64,000 bases of DNA from Streptomyces litmocidini (lineage in GTDB: Bacteria; Actinomycetota; Actinomycetes; Streptomycetales; Streptomycetaceae), in contig NZ_BMTQ01000011.1 of assembly GCF_014649755.1 (NCBI RefSeq), positions 1 through 64,000 on the forward strand, written 5' to 3'. Below, piece by piece: positions 17,400 to 26,505 of this stretch; the first letter of the stretch is position 1; every line of letters starts with the position of its first letter. Under the pieces are notes generated by a model. The model made no database searches. It had not been told where the DNA came from and was given only the letters and a program-made list of their open reading frames with translations. The position numbers were made by a program, and so were the translations under genes.

Positions 17400-17576
17400 C
17401 GGTCGCCGAAGGCCAGGACGCCCGTCCGGATGCCGGGGCCGACGCCCCGGGCCCGCGCGGTGGCCGAGGGCCGCCGTCCGCAGGACGAGGACGGCGTCGA
17501 GGCCCGGCGCGAGGGTCGGGAGACCCACGACCAGGGCCGAAGGACCGGACGGCGGCGGTGGCCGTCATGGCACCCG
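17400..17576 (-). pseudogene. LysE/RhtB-family exporter remnant, frameshifted and truncated
   Basis: On the minus strand an ATG at 17576 opens MTATAAV; then in a second frame ALVVGLPTLAPGLDAVLVLR; then in a third VGPGIRTGVLAFG. Together these match the N-terminal helix and following loop of LysE-type amino acid exporters, broken by two frameshifts. The remainder is missing: the remnant runs into the end of the 17036-17392 gene. It fills the 238-bp gap before hutI. Confidence 0.55.
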
Positions 17577-17630
17577 GGGGCAGGCCGCCGCGCCACCGCC
17601 GCCCGCCCGGGTGCGGCTGTCCGGTCCCTC

Positions 17631-18800
17631 TCAGACCGTTCGCGCGCCCTTCCGCCAGACCTCCGCGACCAGCGGCACGCCCGGCCGGTAGGCCAGGTGG
17701 ACGTGGGACGGGGCGTCGAGGACGACGAGGTCCGCGCGGGCGCCGACGCCCAGCCCGCCGACGTCGGTGCGGCGCAGGGCCGCCGCGCCGCCGGCGGTGG
17801 CCGACCAGACCGCCTCGTCCGGCGTCATCAGCATGTCCCGTACCGCGAGGGCGATGCAGAACGGCATCGAGGACGTGAAGGACGAGCCGGGGTTGCAGTC
17901 CGTGGACAGGGCGACCGTCACGCCCACGTCGAGGAGCCGGCGGGCGTCCGGCCACTCGGCGCGGGTGGAGAACTCGGCGCCGGGCAGCAGGGTCGCCACC
18001 GTGTCGCCCTGGGCGAGGGCGTCGATGTCGGCGTTCGTCAGGTGGGTGCAGTGGTCGGCGCTCGCCGCGTCCAGCTCGACCGCGAGCTGCACGCCGGGTC
18101 CGTACGAGAGCTGGTTGGCGTGGACGCGCGCCTGCAGCCCCTTCGCCATGCCGGCCTTGAGGATCGCGCGGGCCTGGTCTCCGTCGAAGGCGCCCTTCTC
18201 GCAGAAGACGTCCACCCAACGGGCGTACGGGGCGCAGGCGTCCAGCATCTCGCCGGTCACCAGCTTCACGTACCCGGCCGGGTCGTCGGCGTAGTCCGGC
18301 GACACGATGTGCGCGCCGAGGTAGGTGACCTCGTCGGTGTGCTCGGCGGCGATGCGCAGGGCGCGGACCTCGTCCTCGACGGTGAGGCCGTAGCCGGACT
18401 TGGTCTCGAAGGTGGTGGTGCCCTGGCGCAGGGCCTCCCCCATGTAGCGGGCCACGTTCGCGGAGAGCTCCGCGTCGGTGGCCGCGCGGGTCGCCGCCAC
18501 GGTGGTGCGGATGCCGCCCGCCTTGTACGGCCGGCCGGACATCCGCGCGTTGAACTCGGCCGTGCGGTCGCCGGCGAAGACGAGGTGCGAGTGGGAGTCG
18601 ACGAAGCCGGGGATGACGGCGCGGCCCTGCGCGTCGACGGCCTCGTCCGCCGCCGGGGCCTGCGCCGCCGGGCCCGCCCAGGCGACGCGCTCGTCCTCCA
18701 GGACCAGGGCCGCGTCCTTGATCAGGCCCAGGGGCCCCTCGCCGAGGGTGGGGTCGTTCGTGACCAGGCTGCCGATGTTGGTGATGAGCGTCGTCGTCAT
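17631..18800 (-). CDS. hutI: imidazolonepropionase
   Basis: 389 residues, amidohydrolase superfamily. It hydrolyses 4-imidazolone-5-propionate to N-formimino-L-glutamate, the third step of histidine breakdown. Metal motif HxH in GFVDSHSHLVFAGDR, followed by ETKSGYGL, HANQLSYG and STDCNPGSSFT with the catalytic Asp. The ATG at 18800 gives the family N-terminus (MTTTLITNIGSLVT). Last gene of the hut operon, 97 bp after hutF with a hairpin in the gap. Confidence 0.93.
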   Translation of the reverse strand: MTTTLITNIGSLVTNDPTLGEGPLGLIKDAALVLEDERVAWAGPAAQAPAADEAVDAQGRAVIPGFVDSHSHLVFAGDRTAEFNARMSGRPYKAGGIRTTVAATRAATDAELSANVARYMGEALRQGTTTFETKSGYGLTVEDEVRALRIAAEHTDEVTYLGAHIVSPDYADDPAGYVKLVTGEMLDACAPYARWVDVFCEKGAFDGDQARAILKAGMAKGLQARVHANQLSYGPGVQLAVELDAASADHCTHLTNADIDALAQGDTVATLLPGAEFSTRAEWPDARRLLDVGVTVALSTDCNPGSSFTSSMPFCIALAVRDMLMTPDEAVWSATAGGAAALRRTDVGGLGVGARADLVVLDAPSHVHLAYRPGVPLVAEVWRKGARTV

Positions 18801-18844
18801 CTTGCTCTCCGTGAGGGCGAGTCGTTCGGGTGCGGGCCGGTGGT

Positions 18845-18893
18845 CGGGTTGTGCCCACCCGTTCCGCCCCGCGGAACGCCTGCCCACAACCCG
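18845..18893. repeat. recurring intergenic hairpin (GTTCCGC-CCC-GCGGAAC core)
   Basis: The outer stem CGGGTTGTG/CACAACCCG (18845-18853, 18885-18893) encloses the perfect 7-bp core stem at 18861-18877 and TGCCCAC. It is the clearest copy of the element family. Located between hutF and hutI, it could act as an intra-operon attenuator or mRNA-stability element. Confidence 0.8.
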
Positions 18894-18897
18894 GCTC

Positions 18898-20238
18898 TCA
18901 GCTTCTGAGTGCGGCGATCGCGGTCGCCAGGGCCTCGCCCACGTCCGGTACGGCGACGTGGGTGCCGCTCTCGACGATCGTCCGGCCGCCCACCACCACG
19001 TGGTGCACGTCCGCCGCCGTCGCCGCGAAGACCGCGGTCTCCGCCGCCAGGCGCGGGACCGGTCCCGCGGTGCGGACCGAGTCCAGGGCGATGGTGGTGA
19101 AGTCGGCCAGGGCGCCGGCCTCCAGGGTGCCCGCGTCGGCCCAGCCGAGGGCCGCGTGGCCGTCCGCCGTCGCCGCGCGCAGCAGCGCGGCGGCCGTCCA
19201 GTGGCCCCGGGTGCGGGTGCGCAGGCGCTCGTCCAGCTCCATCGCCCGTGCCTCTTCGAGGAGGTCGATGACGGCGTGGCTGTCGCTGCCGAGGGAGAGC
19301 GGCGAGCCGGCGCGCTGGAGGGCGACCGCCGGGCCGATGCCGTCGGCGAGGTCCCGCTCGGTGGTCGGGCACATGCAGGTGCCGGTGGACGTCGAGCCGA
19401 TCAGGGCGATGTCCGCGTCCGTCATGTGGGTGTTGTGGACGCCCGTCGTCCGCGCGCCCAGGACGCCGTGCTCGGCCAGGAGCTGGGTCGGCGTCATGCC
19501 GTGGGCCGCGAGGCAGGCGTCGTTCTCCGCCGTCTGCTCCGAGAGGTGGACGTGGAGGGGCGCGTCGCGCTCCTGCGCCCACCGGGCGACGGTCGCCAGC
19601 TGGTCGGCCGGGACGGCCCGTACCGAGTGGATCGCCGCTCCGATCCGTACGCCCTCGCGCTCCTTCAACGCGCCCACCCGGTCCGCCCACTTCTCCGCCG
19701 TGCCGTCGGTGAAGCGGAGCTGGTGCCGCTCGGGGGCGGCGCCGAAGCCGGAGGAGAGGTACGCGGTGTCGAGGAGGGTGATGCGGATGCCCGCCTCGGC
19801 CGCGGCGGCGACGAGCGCCTCGCCCATCGCGTTGGGGTCGGCGTACGGGGTGCCGCCGGGCGCGTGGTGCAGGTAGTGGAACTCGCCGACGGAGGTGATG
19901 CCGGCGAGCGCCATCTCCGCGTACACCGCGCGGGCGAGCGCGAAGTAGCTGTCGGGGGTGAGGCGCTGGGCGACGGAGTACATGACCTCGCGCCAGGTCC
20001 AGAACGTGCCGGAGCCGACCTGGACGGTGCCGCGCAGGGCCCGGTGGAAGGCGTGGGAGTGGGCGTTGGCCAGGCCGGGGATCGTGAGGCCGCGCAGGAC
20101 GACGGCGCCCGGGGGCGGGGCCTCCACCCCCGTGCGCACGGCTCCGACGCGGCCGTCCTCGGTCACCTCCAGGGCCACGCCCGGCTCGACGTTCGTGTCG
20201 AGCCAGGCGTGTTCCAGCCAGTACGTCGTCAGCGGCAC
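18898..20238 (-). CDS. hutF: formimidoylglutamate deiminase
   Basis: 446-residue amidohydrolase converting N-formimino-L-glutamate to N-formyl-L-glutamate and ammonia. Motifs: LANAHSHAFHRALRG (metal HxH), HVHLSEQTAEND, and LGSDSHAVIDLLEEARAMEL. The GTG at 20238 has GGAGGAG upstream and yields a normal-length protein; the frame remains open far upstream inside the neighbouring gene but that part is not HutF. It overlaps the M20 gene by 10 bp. Its presence means histidine is degraded by the formylglutamate route. Confidence 0.9.
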   Translation of the reverse strand: MPLTTYWLEHAWLDTNVEPGVALEVTEDGRVGAVRTGVEAPPPGAVVLRGLTIPGLANAHSHAFHRALRGTVQVGSGTFWTWREVMYSVAQRLTPDSYFALARAVYAEMALAGITSVGEFHYLHHAPGGTPYADPNAMGEALVAAAAEAGIRITLLDTAYLSSGFGAAPERHQLRFTDGTAEKWADRVGALKEREGVRIGAAIHSVRAVPADQLATVARWAQERDAPLHVHLSEQTAENDACLAAHGMTPTQLLAEHGVLGARTTGVHNTHMTDADIALIGSTSTGTCMCPTTERDLADGIGPAVALQRAGSPLSLGSDSHAVIDLLEEARAMELDERLRTRTRGHWTAAALLRAATADGHAALGWADAGTLEAGALADFTTIALDSVRTAGPVPRLAAETAVFAATAADVHHVVVGGRTIVESGTHVAVPDVGEALATAIAALRS

Positions 20239-21548
20239 GCCAGCTCCTCCAGTACGTCGGCGAGTGCGATGACCCCGGCCACGCAGTCGTCCTCGGCCGC
20301 GAACTCGGCCGGGGAGTGCGAGACGCCGGTGGGGTTCCGTACGAACAGCATGGCGGTCGGGATCGACTCGGACAGGATGCCCGCGTCGTGTCCCGCGCCC
20401 GTGCCGAGGACCGGCACCTTGCCCGAGGTGCCCAGGATCCGGGAGAGCTCGTCGCGCAGGGCGTGCGAGAAGTCGACGACCGGGGTGAACGACTCGCGCA
20501 CGACGGCGAGGTCGACGCCGTGGCGGTCGGCGTACTCCCGGGCCGCGGACTCGACGCCCGCGACGACCTTGTCGAGGGAGCCCTGGTCGGCGGCGCGGGC
20601 GTCGAGCCAGCCGCGGACCATCGACGGGATGGCGTTGACGCCGTTCGGTTCGACCGCGATCTTTCCGAAGGTGGCGACGGCGCCGGCGAGTTCGGCCTCG
20701 CGGCGGGCGGCGAGGACGGTCTCGGCGTAGGTGAGCATCGGGTCGCGGCGGTCGACCAGGCGGGTCGTGCCCGCGTGGTTGGCCTCGCCGGCGAAGTCGT
20801 ACCGCCAGCGGCCGTGCGGCCAGATGGAGGAGGCGATGCCGACGGCGTCCCCGGACAGGTCCAGGGCGCGGCCCTGCTCGACGTGGAGCTCGACGAAGGC
20901 GCCGACGCGGGCCAGCCGCTCGGGGTCGGGGCCGATCCTCGAGGGGTCGTACCCGGCCGCCTCCATCGCCTGCGGGAGGGTGATCCCGTCGGCGTCGCGG
21001 AGTTCGTACGCCTGCTCCTTCGTCAGCCGGCCGGCGGTGAGGCGGGAGCCGACGCAGGCGAGGCCGAAGCGGGCCCCTTCCTCGTCGCCGAAGTTGACGA
21101 TGGCGAGGGGCCGCTTGAACGAGGCGCCGCGGGCGCGGAGTTCGTCGAGGGCGGCGAAGGCGGACACGACGCCGAGGGGGCCGTCGAAGGCGCCGCCGTC
21201 GGGGACGGAGTCCAGGTGGGAGCCGGTGACGACGGCGTCGCCGGCCGTCGGGTCGCCGAGCCAGGCCCACTGGTTGCCGTTGTGGTCGGTCTCGACGTCG
21301 AGTCGGCGGGCCTCGGCCTGCATGCGGAACCAGAGGCGGCAGTCGGCGTCGGCCCCGGTCCAGGCGTAGCGGCGGTAGCCGCCGGAGGCCGCGTTGCGGC
21401 CGATGGGGGCGAGGCTGCGCCACATCGCGTGGAACGACGGGGAGTCCGGCCGTCCCGCCGCGTCCTCGCGGGCGGCTCCGGCGCCCGCCGCCGAGGCGGC
21501 CCGGGCGGGGCCGCGGGGCGCCTCGGCGGCGTCGTGGGACGGGGTCAC
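20229..21548 (-). CDS. M20-family amidohydrolase (allantoate/N-carbamoyl amino acid hydrolase type) in the hut operon
   Basis: 439 residues. Two-metal motifs: VTGSHLDSVPDGGAFDG, NFGDEEGARFG, ELHVEQGRALD and an H near DHAGTTR-type AFAGEANHAGTTRLVDRRD. By family it hydrolyses N-carbamoyl or ureido amino acids. It sits between hutU and hutF with GTGA overlap at its start and 10-bp overlap at its end. No hutG is visible, so it may cleave N-formylglutamate. A ~35-residue Ala/Gly-rich N-terminal extension is unusual; translation could start further in. The role is inference from position. Confidence 0.8.
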   Translation of the reverse strand: MTPSHDAAEAPRGPARAASAAGAGAAREDAAGRPDSPSFHAMWRSLAPIGRNAASGGYRRYAWTGADADCRLWFRMQAEARRLDVETDHNGNQWAWLGDPTAGDAVVTGSHLDSVPDGGAFDGPLGVVSAFAALDELRARGASFKRPLAIVNFGDEEGARFGLACVGSRLTAGRLTKEQAYELRDADGITLPQAMEAAGYDPSRIGPDPERLARVGAFVELHVEQGRALDLSGDAVGIASSIWPHGRWRYDFAGEANHAGTTRLVDRRDPMLTYAETVLAARREAELAGAVATFGKIAVEPNGVNAIPSMVRGWLDARAADQGSLDKVVAGVESAAREYADRHGVDLAVVRESFTPVVDFSHALRDELSRILGTSGKVPVLGTGAGHDAGILSESIPTAMLFVRNPTGVSHSPAEFAAEDDCVAGVIALADVLEELACR

Positions 21549-23209
21549 TCCGCGTCACCCTCGCGCATCGGGACGCGGACGCCCTTCTCGTCGGCGACGC
21601 GCTCGGCGATGTCGTAGCCGGCGTCGACGTGGCGGATGACGCCCATGCCGGGGTCGTTGGTGAGCACGCGGCGGATCTTCTCGCCCGCGAGCTTCGTGCC
21701 GTCCGCGACCGAGACCTGGCCGGCGTGGAGGGAGCGGCCCATGCCGACGCCGCCGCCGTGGTGGATGGAGACCCAGGACGCGCCGGAGGCGACGTTGACC
21801 ATGGCGTTGAGCAGCGGCCAGTCGGCGATGGCGTCGGAGCCGTCGAGCATGGCCTCGGTCTCGCGGTACGGGGAGGCGACGGAGCCGCAGTCGAGGTGGT
21901 CGCGGCCGATCGCGAGGGGCGCGGCGAGGGTGCCGTCGGCGACCATGTCGTTGAACATGGAGCCCGCCTTGTCGCGCTCGCCCTGGCCGAGCCAGCAGAT
22001 GCGGGCGGGCAGGCCCTGGAAGTGGACGCGCTCGCCGGCCATCTTGATCCAGCGGTGGAGGGACTCGTTCTCCGGGAAGAGGTCGAGGATCGCCTTGTCC
22101 GTCTTGTGGATGTCCGAGGCCTCGCCGGAGAGGGCGGCCCAGCGGAACGGGCCCTTGCCCTCGCAGAACAGCGGGCGGATGTAGGCGGGGACGAAGCCGG
22201 GGAAGGCGAAGGCGCGGTCGTAGCCGGCCAGCTGGGCCTCGCCGCGGATCGAGTTGCCGTAGTCGAAGACCTCGGCGCCGGCGTCCATGAAGCCGACCAT
22301 GGCCTCGACGTGCCTGGCCATCGACTCGCGGGAGCGCTGGGTGAAGCCGGCCGGGTCCTTGGCGGCGGCGTCGGCCATGTCCTCGAAGGCGATGCCGACG
22401 GGGAGGTACGAGAGCGGGTCGTGGGCCGAGGTCTGGTCGGTCACGATGTCGATGGGGGCGCCCTCGGCGAGCAGCTGCGGGAGCAGCTCGGCGGCGTTGC
22501 CGAGGAGGCCGATGGAGAGCGGGCGGCGGGCGTCGCGGGCCTCGGTGGCGAGCTGGAGGGCGTGGGCCGGGTCGTCGGCCTTGACGTCCAGGTAGCGGTG
22601 CTCGATGCGGCGCTCGATGGCGCGCGGGTCGCAGTCGATGCAGATCGCGACGCCGTCGTTCATGGTGACGGCGAGGGGCTGGGCGCCGCCCATGCCGCCG
22701 AGGCCGGCGGTGAGGGTGATCGTCCCGGCGAGGGTGCCGCCGAACTTCTTGGCGGCGACGGCCGCGAAGGTCTCGTAGGTGCCCTGGAGGATGCCCTGGG
22801 TGCCGATGTAGATCCAGGAGCCGGCGGTCATCTGGCCGTACATGGTGAGGCCGAGCTGCTCCAGGCGGCGGAACTCCTCCCAGTTGGCCCAGTCGCCGAC
22901 CAGGTTGGAGTTGGCGAGGAGGACGCGGGGGGCCCACTCGTGGGTCTGCATGACGCCGACGGGGCGGCCGGACTGGACGAGCATCGTCTCGTCCTGCTTG
23001 AGGGTGCGCAGGGTGCGGACCATGGCGTCGAAGGAGCGCCAGTCGCGGGCGGCCTTGCCGGTGCCGCCGTAGACGACGAGCTTGTCGGGGTGCTCGGCGA
23101 CCTCGGGGTCGAGGTTGTTCTGGAGCATCCGGAGGGCGGCTTCCTGCTGCCATCCCAGGGCGCTCAGTTCCGTACCGCGGGCTGCTCGTACGGGGCGGGG
23201 TCCTGACAT
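21545..23209 (-). CDS. hutU: urocanate hydratase
   Basis: 554 residues. NAD+-dependent hydration of urocanate to imidazolonepropionate. Motifs include VVYGGTGKAARDW, GLGGMGGAQPLAVT, IEHRYLD and, for the active-site cysteine region, ARICWLGQGERDKAG with DHLDCGSVASPYRETE. The ATG at 23209 follows GAGGAGG. First gene of hutU-M20-hutF-hutI; histidase (hutH) is not in the window. The 105 bp upstream separate it from a divergent PLP decarboxylase gene. Confidence 0.95.
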   Translation of the reverse strand: MSGPRPVRAARGTELSALGWQQEAALRMLQNNLDPEVAEHPDKLVVYGGTGKAARDWRSFDAMVRTLRTLKQDETMLVQSGRPVGVMQTHEWAPRVLLANSNLVGDWANWEEFRRLEQLGLTMYGQMTAGSWIYIGTQGILQGTYETFAAVAAKKFGGTLAGTITLTAGLGGMGGAQPLAVTMNDGVAICIDCDPRAIERRIEHRYLDVKADDPAHALQLATEARDARRPLSIGLLGNAAELLPQLLAEGAPIDIVTDQTSAHDPLSYLPVGIAFEDMADAAAKDPAGFTQRSRESMARHVEAMVGFMDAGAEVFDYGNSIRGEAQLAGYDRAFAFPGFVPAYIRPLFCEGKGPFRWAALSGEASDIHKTDKAILDLFPENESLHRWIKMAGERVHFQGLPARICWLGQGERDKAGSMFNDMVADGTLAAPLAIGRDHLDCGSVASPYRETEAMLDGSDAIADWPLLNAMVNVASGASWVSIHHGGGVGMGRSLHAGQVSVADGTKLAGEKIRRVLTNDPGMGVIRHVDAGYDIAERVADEKGVRVPMREGDAE

Positions 23210-23314
23210 GGGGGGTGCCTCCTCGGAATGTCGTTCAGATATTCACATCTTGTCTCGCTGAATAGTTGTAGTCAACAGGGCGTACCGGCCAGTCGATGCA
23301 CGAGGATGAGCCGC

Positions 23315-24643
23315 ATGGCCTCCTCCCGTCGTGATCTCGCCGTCCGAGCCTCCGTCGACCAAGGACTCCTCTCCCCCGCGCAGCCGGTCGTCGCCCTCCT
23401 CGACACCGCCGGCATCCGCGCCTCCGCCACCGCCCTGACCAGCGCTTTCGCCGCCGTCACCGACGCACCCGTGCTGCACGCCTTCGCCGTGAAGGCCGCC
23501 CCGCTCGTCCCCGTCCTGCGCCTGCTCCACGAGGCGGGGCTCGGCGTCGAGGTCGCGAGCCCCGGCGAGCTGGCCCTCGCCCGCGCGGCCGGCGTCCCGC
23601 CCGCCCGGACCGTGCTCGACTCCCCCGCCAAGACCCCGGCCGAGCTCCGCCAGGCCCTCGCGCTCGGGATCGCCGTCAACGCCGACAACCTCCAGGAGCT
23701 GGCCAGGCTCGACGCGCTCGTCGCCTCCGCCCCCACCGCCTCACCGCTCGGCCTCCGGGTGAACCCGCAGGTCGGAGCCGGTTCCATCGACGCCCTCTCG
23801 ACCGCGACCGCCACCTCCAAGTTCGGCGTGGCGCTCCGCGACGAGGGCGCCCGCGAGACCGTCGTCCGGGCCTTCCTGGACCGGCCCTGGCTGACCCGGC
23901 TGCACACCCACACCGGCTCCCAGGGCGTCCCGCTCGCCCTCATGGCCCAGGGGGTCGGGGAGGCGTACGCGCTCGCCGAGGAGATCAACCGGACGGCCGG
24001 GCGGCAGCAGGTCGACACCCTCGACATCGGCGGCGGGCTGCCGGTCAACTTCGCCTCCGACGAGGAGACGCCGACGTACGCGGAGTACGCCCGGCTGCTC
24101 GCCGACACCGTCCCCGGGCTCCTCGACGGCCGCTACCGGCTCGTCACCGAGTTCGGACGCTCCCTGCTCGCCAAGCACGGCACGGTCCTCGCCCGGGTGG
24201 AGTACACGAAGACCTCCGGCGGACGCCCGATCGCCGTCACCCACGCGGGCGTGCAGCTGGCCGCCCGCACGGTCTACGCCCCCGGCTCCTGGCCGCTGCG
24301 CGTCCTCGCGTACGACTCCGGGGGGCGGCCCCGCACCGGGGACGTCACCGTCCAGGACGTGGCGGGCCCCGCCTGCTTCGCCGGGGACCTGCTCGCCACG
24401 GGCCGCGCGCTGCCGCTGCTGCACCCGGGCGACGTCGTGGCGGTCCCGGACACCGGCGCGTACTACTTCGCCCACCACTACGCGTACAACAGCCTGCCCC
24501 GGCCCGGGATCCACGGCTTCACGGTCGACGGCGACGGGGCGGTGACGTTCACGACCGTGCGCAGGGCCCAGACGCTCGACGAGATCGTCGCCGAGGCGGG
24601 CGGGGAGCGGGCGGACGCGCTGGTCCGGCAGCCCGTCGGGTAG
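23315..24643 (+). CDS. PLP-dependent decarboxylase, diaminopimelate/ornithine decarboxylase (fold III) family
   Basis: 442 residues. A PLP lysine lies in LHAFAVKAAP, then a TIM-barrel; VASPGELALARAAGV, HTHTGSQGVP and DIGGGLPVNF bind PLP phosphate. The C-terminal beta domain has CFAGDLLATGRALP and DTGAYYFAHHYAYNS. It is not the canonical lysA context, and the substrate may differ from diaminopimelate. The ATG at 23315 is chosen because GAGG at 23302 abuts the earlier ATG at 23306 too tightly. Divergent from hutU. Confidence 0.8.
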   Translation: MASSRRDLAVRASVDQGLLSPAQPVVALLDTAGIRASATALTSAFAAVTDAPVLHAFAVKAAPLVPVLRLLHEAGLGVEVASPGELALARAAGVPPARTVLDSPAKTPAELRQALALGIAVNADNLQELARLDALVASAPTASPLGLRVNPQVGAGSIDALSTATATSKFGVALRDEGARETVVRAFLDRPWLTRLHTHTGSQGVPLALMAQGVGEAYALAEEINRTAGRQQVDTLDIGGGLPVNFASDEETPTYAEYARLLADTVPGLLDGRYRLVTEFGRSLLAKHGTVLARVEYTKTSGGRPIAVTHAGVQLAARTVYAPGSWPLRVLAYDSGGRPRTGDVTVQDVAGPACFAGDLLATGRALPLLHPGDVVAVPDTGAYYFAHHYAYNSLPRPGIHGFTVDGDGAVTFTTVRRAQTLDEIVAEAGGERADALVRQPVG

Positions 24644-24870
24644 GGCCTGCCTTTCGGGTCGGGCCGGCCTCGCGGACCCCGTGGACGCCGCCGGTTCGCG
24701 CGGCCCGGCCCGGGGAGCCGCGCGAGGAACCGGACTCCTACGGTCCAATTCGAGTCAGACATCAGCATGTTCCTATGGAAAATGCCAGAACCCCTTCCCA
24801 TGGCCGAAACGTTCAGTAGCGTCACCGTCACTGCCGCACGTATCCACGCCGCATCGGGAGGGAAATCCGC
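24644..24870. other. intergenic region upstream of the roadblock operon
   Basis: 227 bp. The stretch 24740-24840 is distinctly AT-richer and presumably holds the promoter of the four-gene operon that follows. No clear terminator hairpin for the preceding decarboxylase gene was found. Confidence 0.35.
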
Positions 24871-25263
24871 GTGCCCGGAATCGACGAGTGCCTCCTGGAG
24901 GCCATGGCCCTGCCGGGGGCCCTGGGCGCCTCCCTGGTCGACTGGACCAGCGGGCTCGCCCTCGGCACGGCGGGCGACTCGCCGGTCGGCGACCACGAGA
25001 CGACGGCCGCCGAGACCGCCGAACTCGCCCGATCGGCCGCCGAGTTCGACTCCTTCACGACAGCGGCCGACGGGCCCGGGGCGGGCCCGCCCGTCGAGGA
25101 CCTCATCATCACCACCCGCGCCGGCTACCACGTCCTCCGCTTCGTCGAGACCTCCTTCGACAGCAGCGTCTTCCTCCACCTCTGGCTCGACCGCGACTCC
25201 GGCAACCTCGCCCTCGCCCGGCTCCGGCTCCGCGACCTCGCCGAGAGACTGGTCCTGGGATGA
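24871..25263 (+). CDS. roadblock/LC7-like small protein
   Basis: 130 residues starting at a GTG preceded by GGGAGGG. The pattern EAMALPGALGASLVDWTSGLALGT and EDLIITTRAGYHVLRF mirrors the last gene of this cluster (26506-26877), so they are diverged paralogues with a roadblock/LC7-type fold. Such proteins usually regulate small GTPases, but no GTPase gene lies nearby. Stop and next start overlap (ATGA). Confidence 0.7.
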   Translation: MPGIDECLLEAMALPGALGASLVDWTSGLALGTAGDSPVGDHETTAAETAELARSAAEFDSFTTAADGPGAGPPVEDLIITTRAGYHVLRFVETSFDSSVFLHLWLDRDSGNLALARLRLRDLAERLVLG

Positions 25264-26024
25264 GCAGGGCGGCCGTCTCCCCGATGCTGGTCCGGCTCGC
25301 CGCCGAGAAGGCCACCGGCGCCCTGCTGCGCGACCACGGCACGCTCTACCTCGTCGACGGCCGGGTCGTGCACGCCGAATCGCCCGCCGCCCCCGGCGTC
25401 GACGTCCTCCTCACCACCGGCGGCCGACTGCCCCGCGAGGGCTGGGACGAGGCCGTCGACCGGGCCGGGGCGCACCGCGCGGTCGGCCGCTTCCTCGTCG
25501 ACAGCGGCCGGCTGCACGACGGCGAACTGGAGATCTGCCACCTCGGCGCCGTCTTCGACGCGGCCTTCTTCGCCCTCTCCCCCACCAGCGGGCCGACCCG
25601 CTTCCGGTACGGGGTCGGGCACTGGTTCGGGACGGTGCGGCCGGTCTCCGCCGAGGCCGTCGAGCGCGAGACCGTCCGCCGCCGCGAACTCCTCGACGCC
25701 GTCTGGCCGTACGCCGCCGTGGACACCGCCCCGGTCGTGCCGCGCCCGGCCTCCCCGGGCCAGACCGTGGGGGCGCGGCAGCGGGTCCTGCTCGCCGCCG
25801 CCGACGGGGAGCGGACCCCGGCGGAGCTGGCCCGGCTGCTCGGCCGGCCCGCCTTCCACACGCTGCTCGACGTGCGCCGCCTGGCCGCGGCCGGGCTCGT
25901 CGAGACCCCGCTCGCCCCCGAACCCGCACCGCCACCACAGGCGTTCTTACCCGCCCTGCCGGTGGCCGATCCCGACATCGCCCTGCTGCGCCGGCTCCGT
26001 GACGCCCTGGAGGCACACCTGTGA
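25260..26024 (+). CDS. DUF4388/PATAN-like regulatory protein with winged helix; contains a TTA codon
   Basis: 254 residues. The N-terminal part (LVRLAAEKATGALLRDHGTLYLVDGRVVHAES) resembles DUF4388/PATAN domains of bacterial signalling proteins, and residues ~170-220 (RQRVLLAAADGERTPAELARLL, then LLDVRRLAAAGLVETP) look like a winged helix. Codon 230 is TTA (25947-25949, in frame), so translation should depend on the bldA tRNA encoded at 62151-62235. It overlaps the preceding stop by 4 bp. Function unknown. Confidence 0.75.
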   Translation: MSRAAVSPMLVRLAAEKATGALLRDHGTLYLVDGRVVHAESPAAPGVDVLLTTGGRLPREGWDEAVDRAGAHRAVGRFLVDSGRLHDGELEICHLGAVFDAAFFALSPTSGPTRFRYGVGHWFGTVRPVSAEAVERETVRRRELLDAVWPYAAVDTAPVVPRPASPGQTVGARQRVLLAAADGERTPAELARLLGRPAFHTLLDVRRLAAAGLVETPLAPEPAPPPQAFLPALPVADPDIALLRRLRDALEAHL

Positions 26025-26065
26025 TGAGGCGTGCCCTGCGCATGCGCGCCGAGAGGAGACAGCTC

Positions 26066-26458
26066 ATGACCGCAGAAGCCGAGGTCCTCGGCGAGCTCAG
26101 ACGACTGCGGGCCCGGCTGCCCCAGCTCACCGGAGCCCTGGCGGCCAGCGCCGACGGCCTCGTCCTCGCCCACGACACGGTGGACGGCGAGGCGGAGACC
26201 GTGGCCGCGCTGACCGCGGCGGCGCTCGGCGTCGGACAGCGGCTGACCGACACCACCGGGCAGGGCCGCTTCCGCGAGCTGCTCGTGCGCGGCGAGAACG
26301 GCTACGTGGCGACGTACGCGGCGGGCGCCTCGGCCGTCCTGACGCTGCTCGCCGAGCCCCGGATCAACGTGGGGCGGCTCCACCTGGAGGCCCGCAGGTC
26401 CAGCGCCCGGATAGGGGAGCTGGTCGACGGCGCGCTGGAACGCAAAGACCTGAACTGA
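26066..26458 (+). CDS. roadblock/LC7 domain protein
   Basis: 130 residues. LRRLRARLPQLTGALAASADGLVLAHD is the typical roadblock/MglB start, followed by TLLAEPRINVGRLHLEARRSSARIGELV. The ATG at 26066 has GAGAGGAG six bases upstream. An alternative GTG at 26021, overlapping the previous stop, would add 15 residues and couple translation. In conservons such a protein partners a sensor kinase, DUF742 protein and GTPase, none of which is here. Confidence 0.82.
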   Translation: MTAEAEVLGELRRLRARLPQLTGALAASADGLVLAHDTVDGEAETVAALTAAALGVGQRLTDTTGQGRFRELLVRGENGYVATYAAGASAVLTLLAEPRINVGRLHLEARRSSARIGELVDGALERKDLN

Positions 26459-26505
26459 CACCCGCAGAGTCCCGAACAGCACCGAGAAGGAAGAAGTACG
26501 ACACC

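Noticed and set aside
18898..21558. An 886-residue hutF fusion protein
   Set aside because: The upstream 440 codons are the wrong frame of the M20 amidohydrolase; HutF begins at the GTG at 20238 with a ribosome site.
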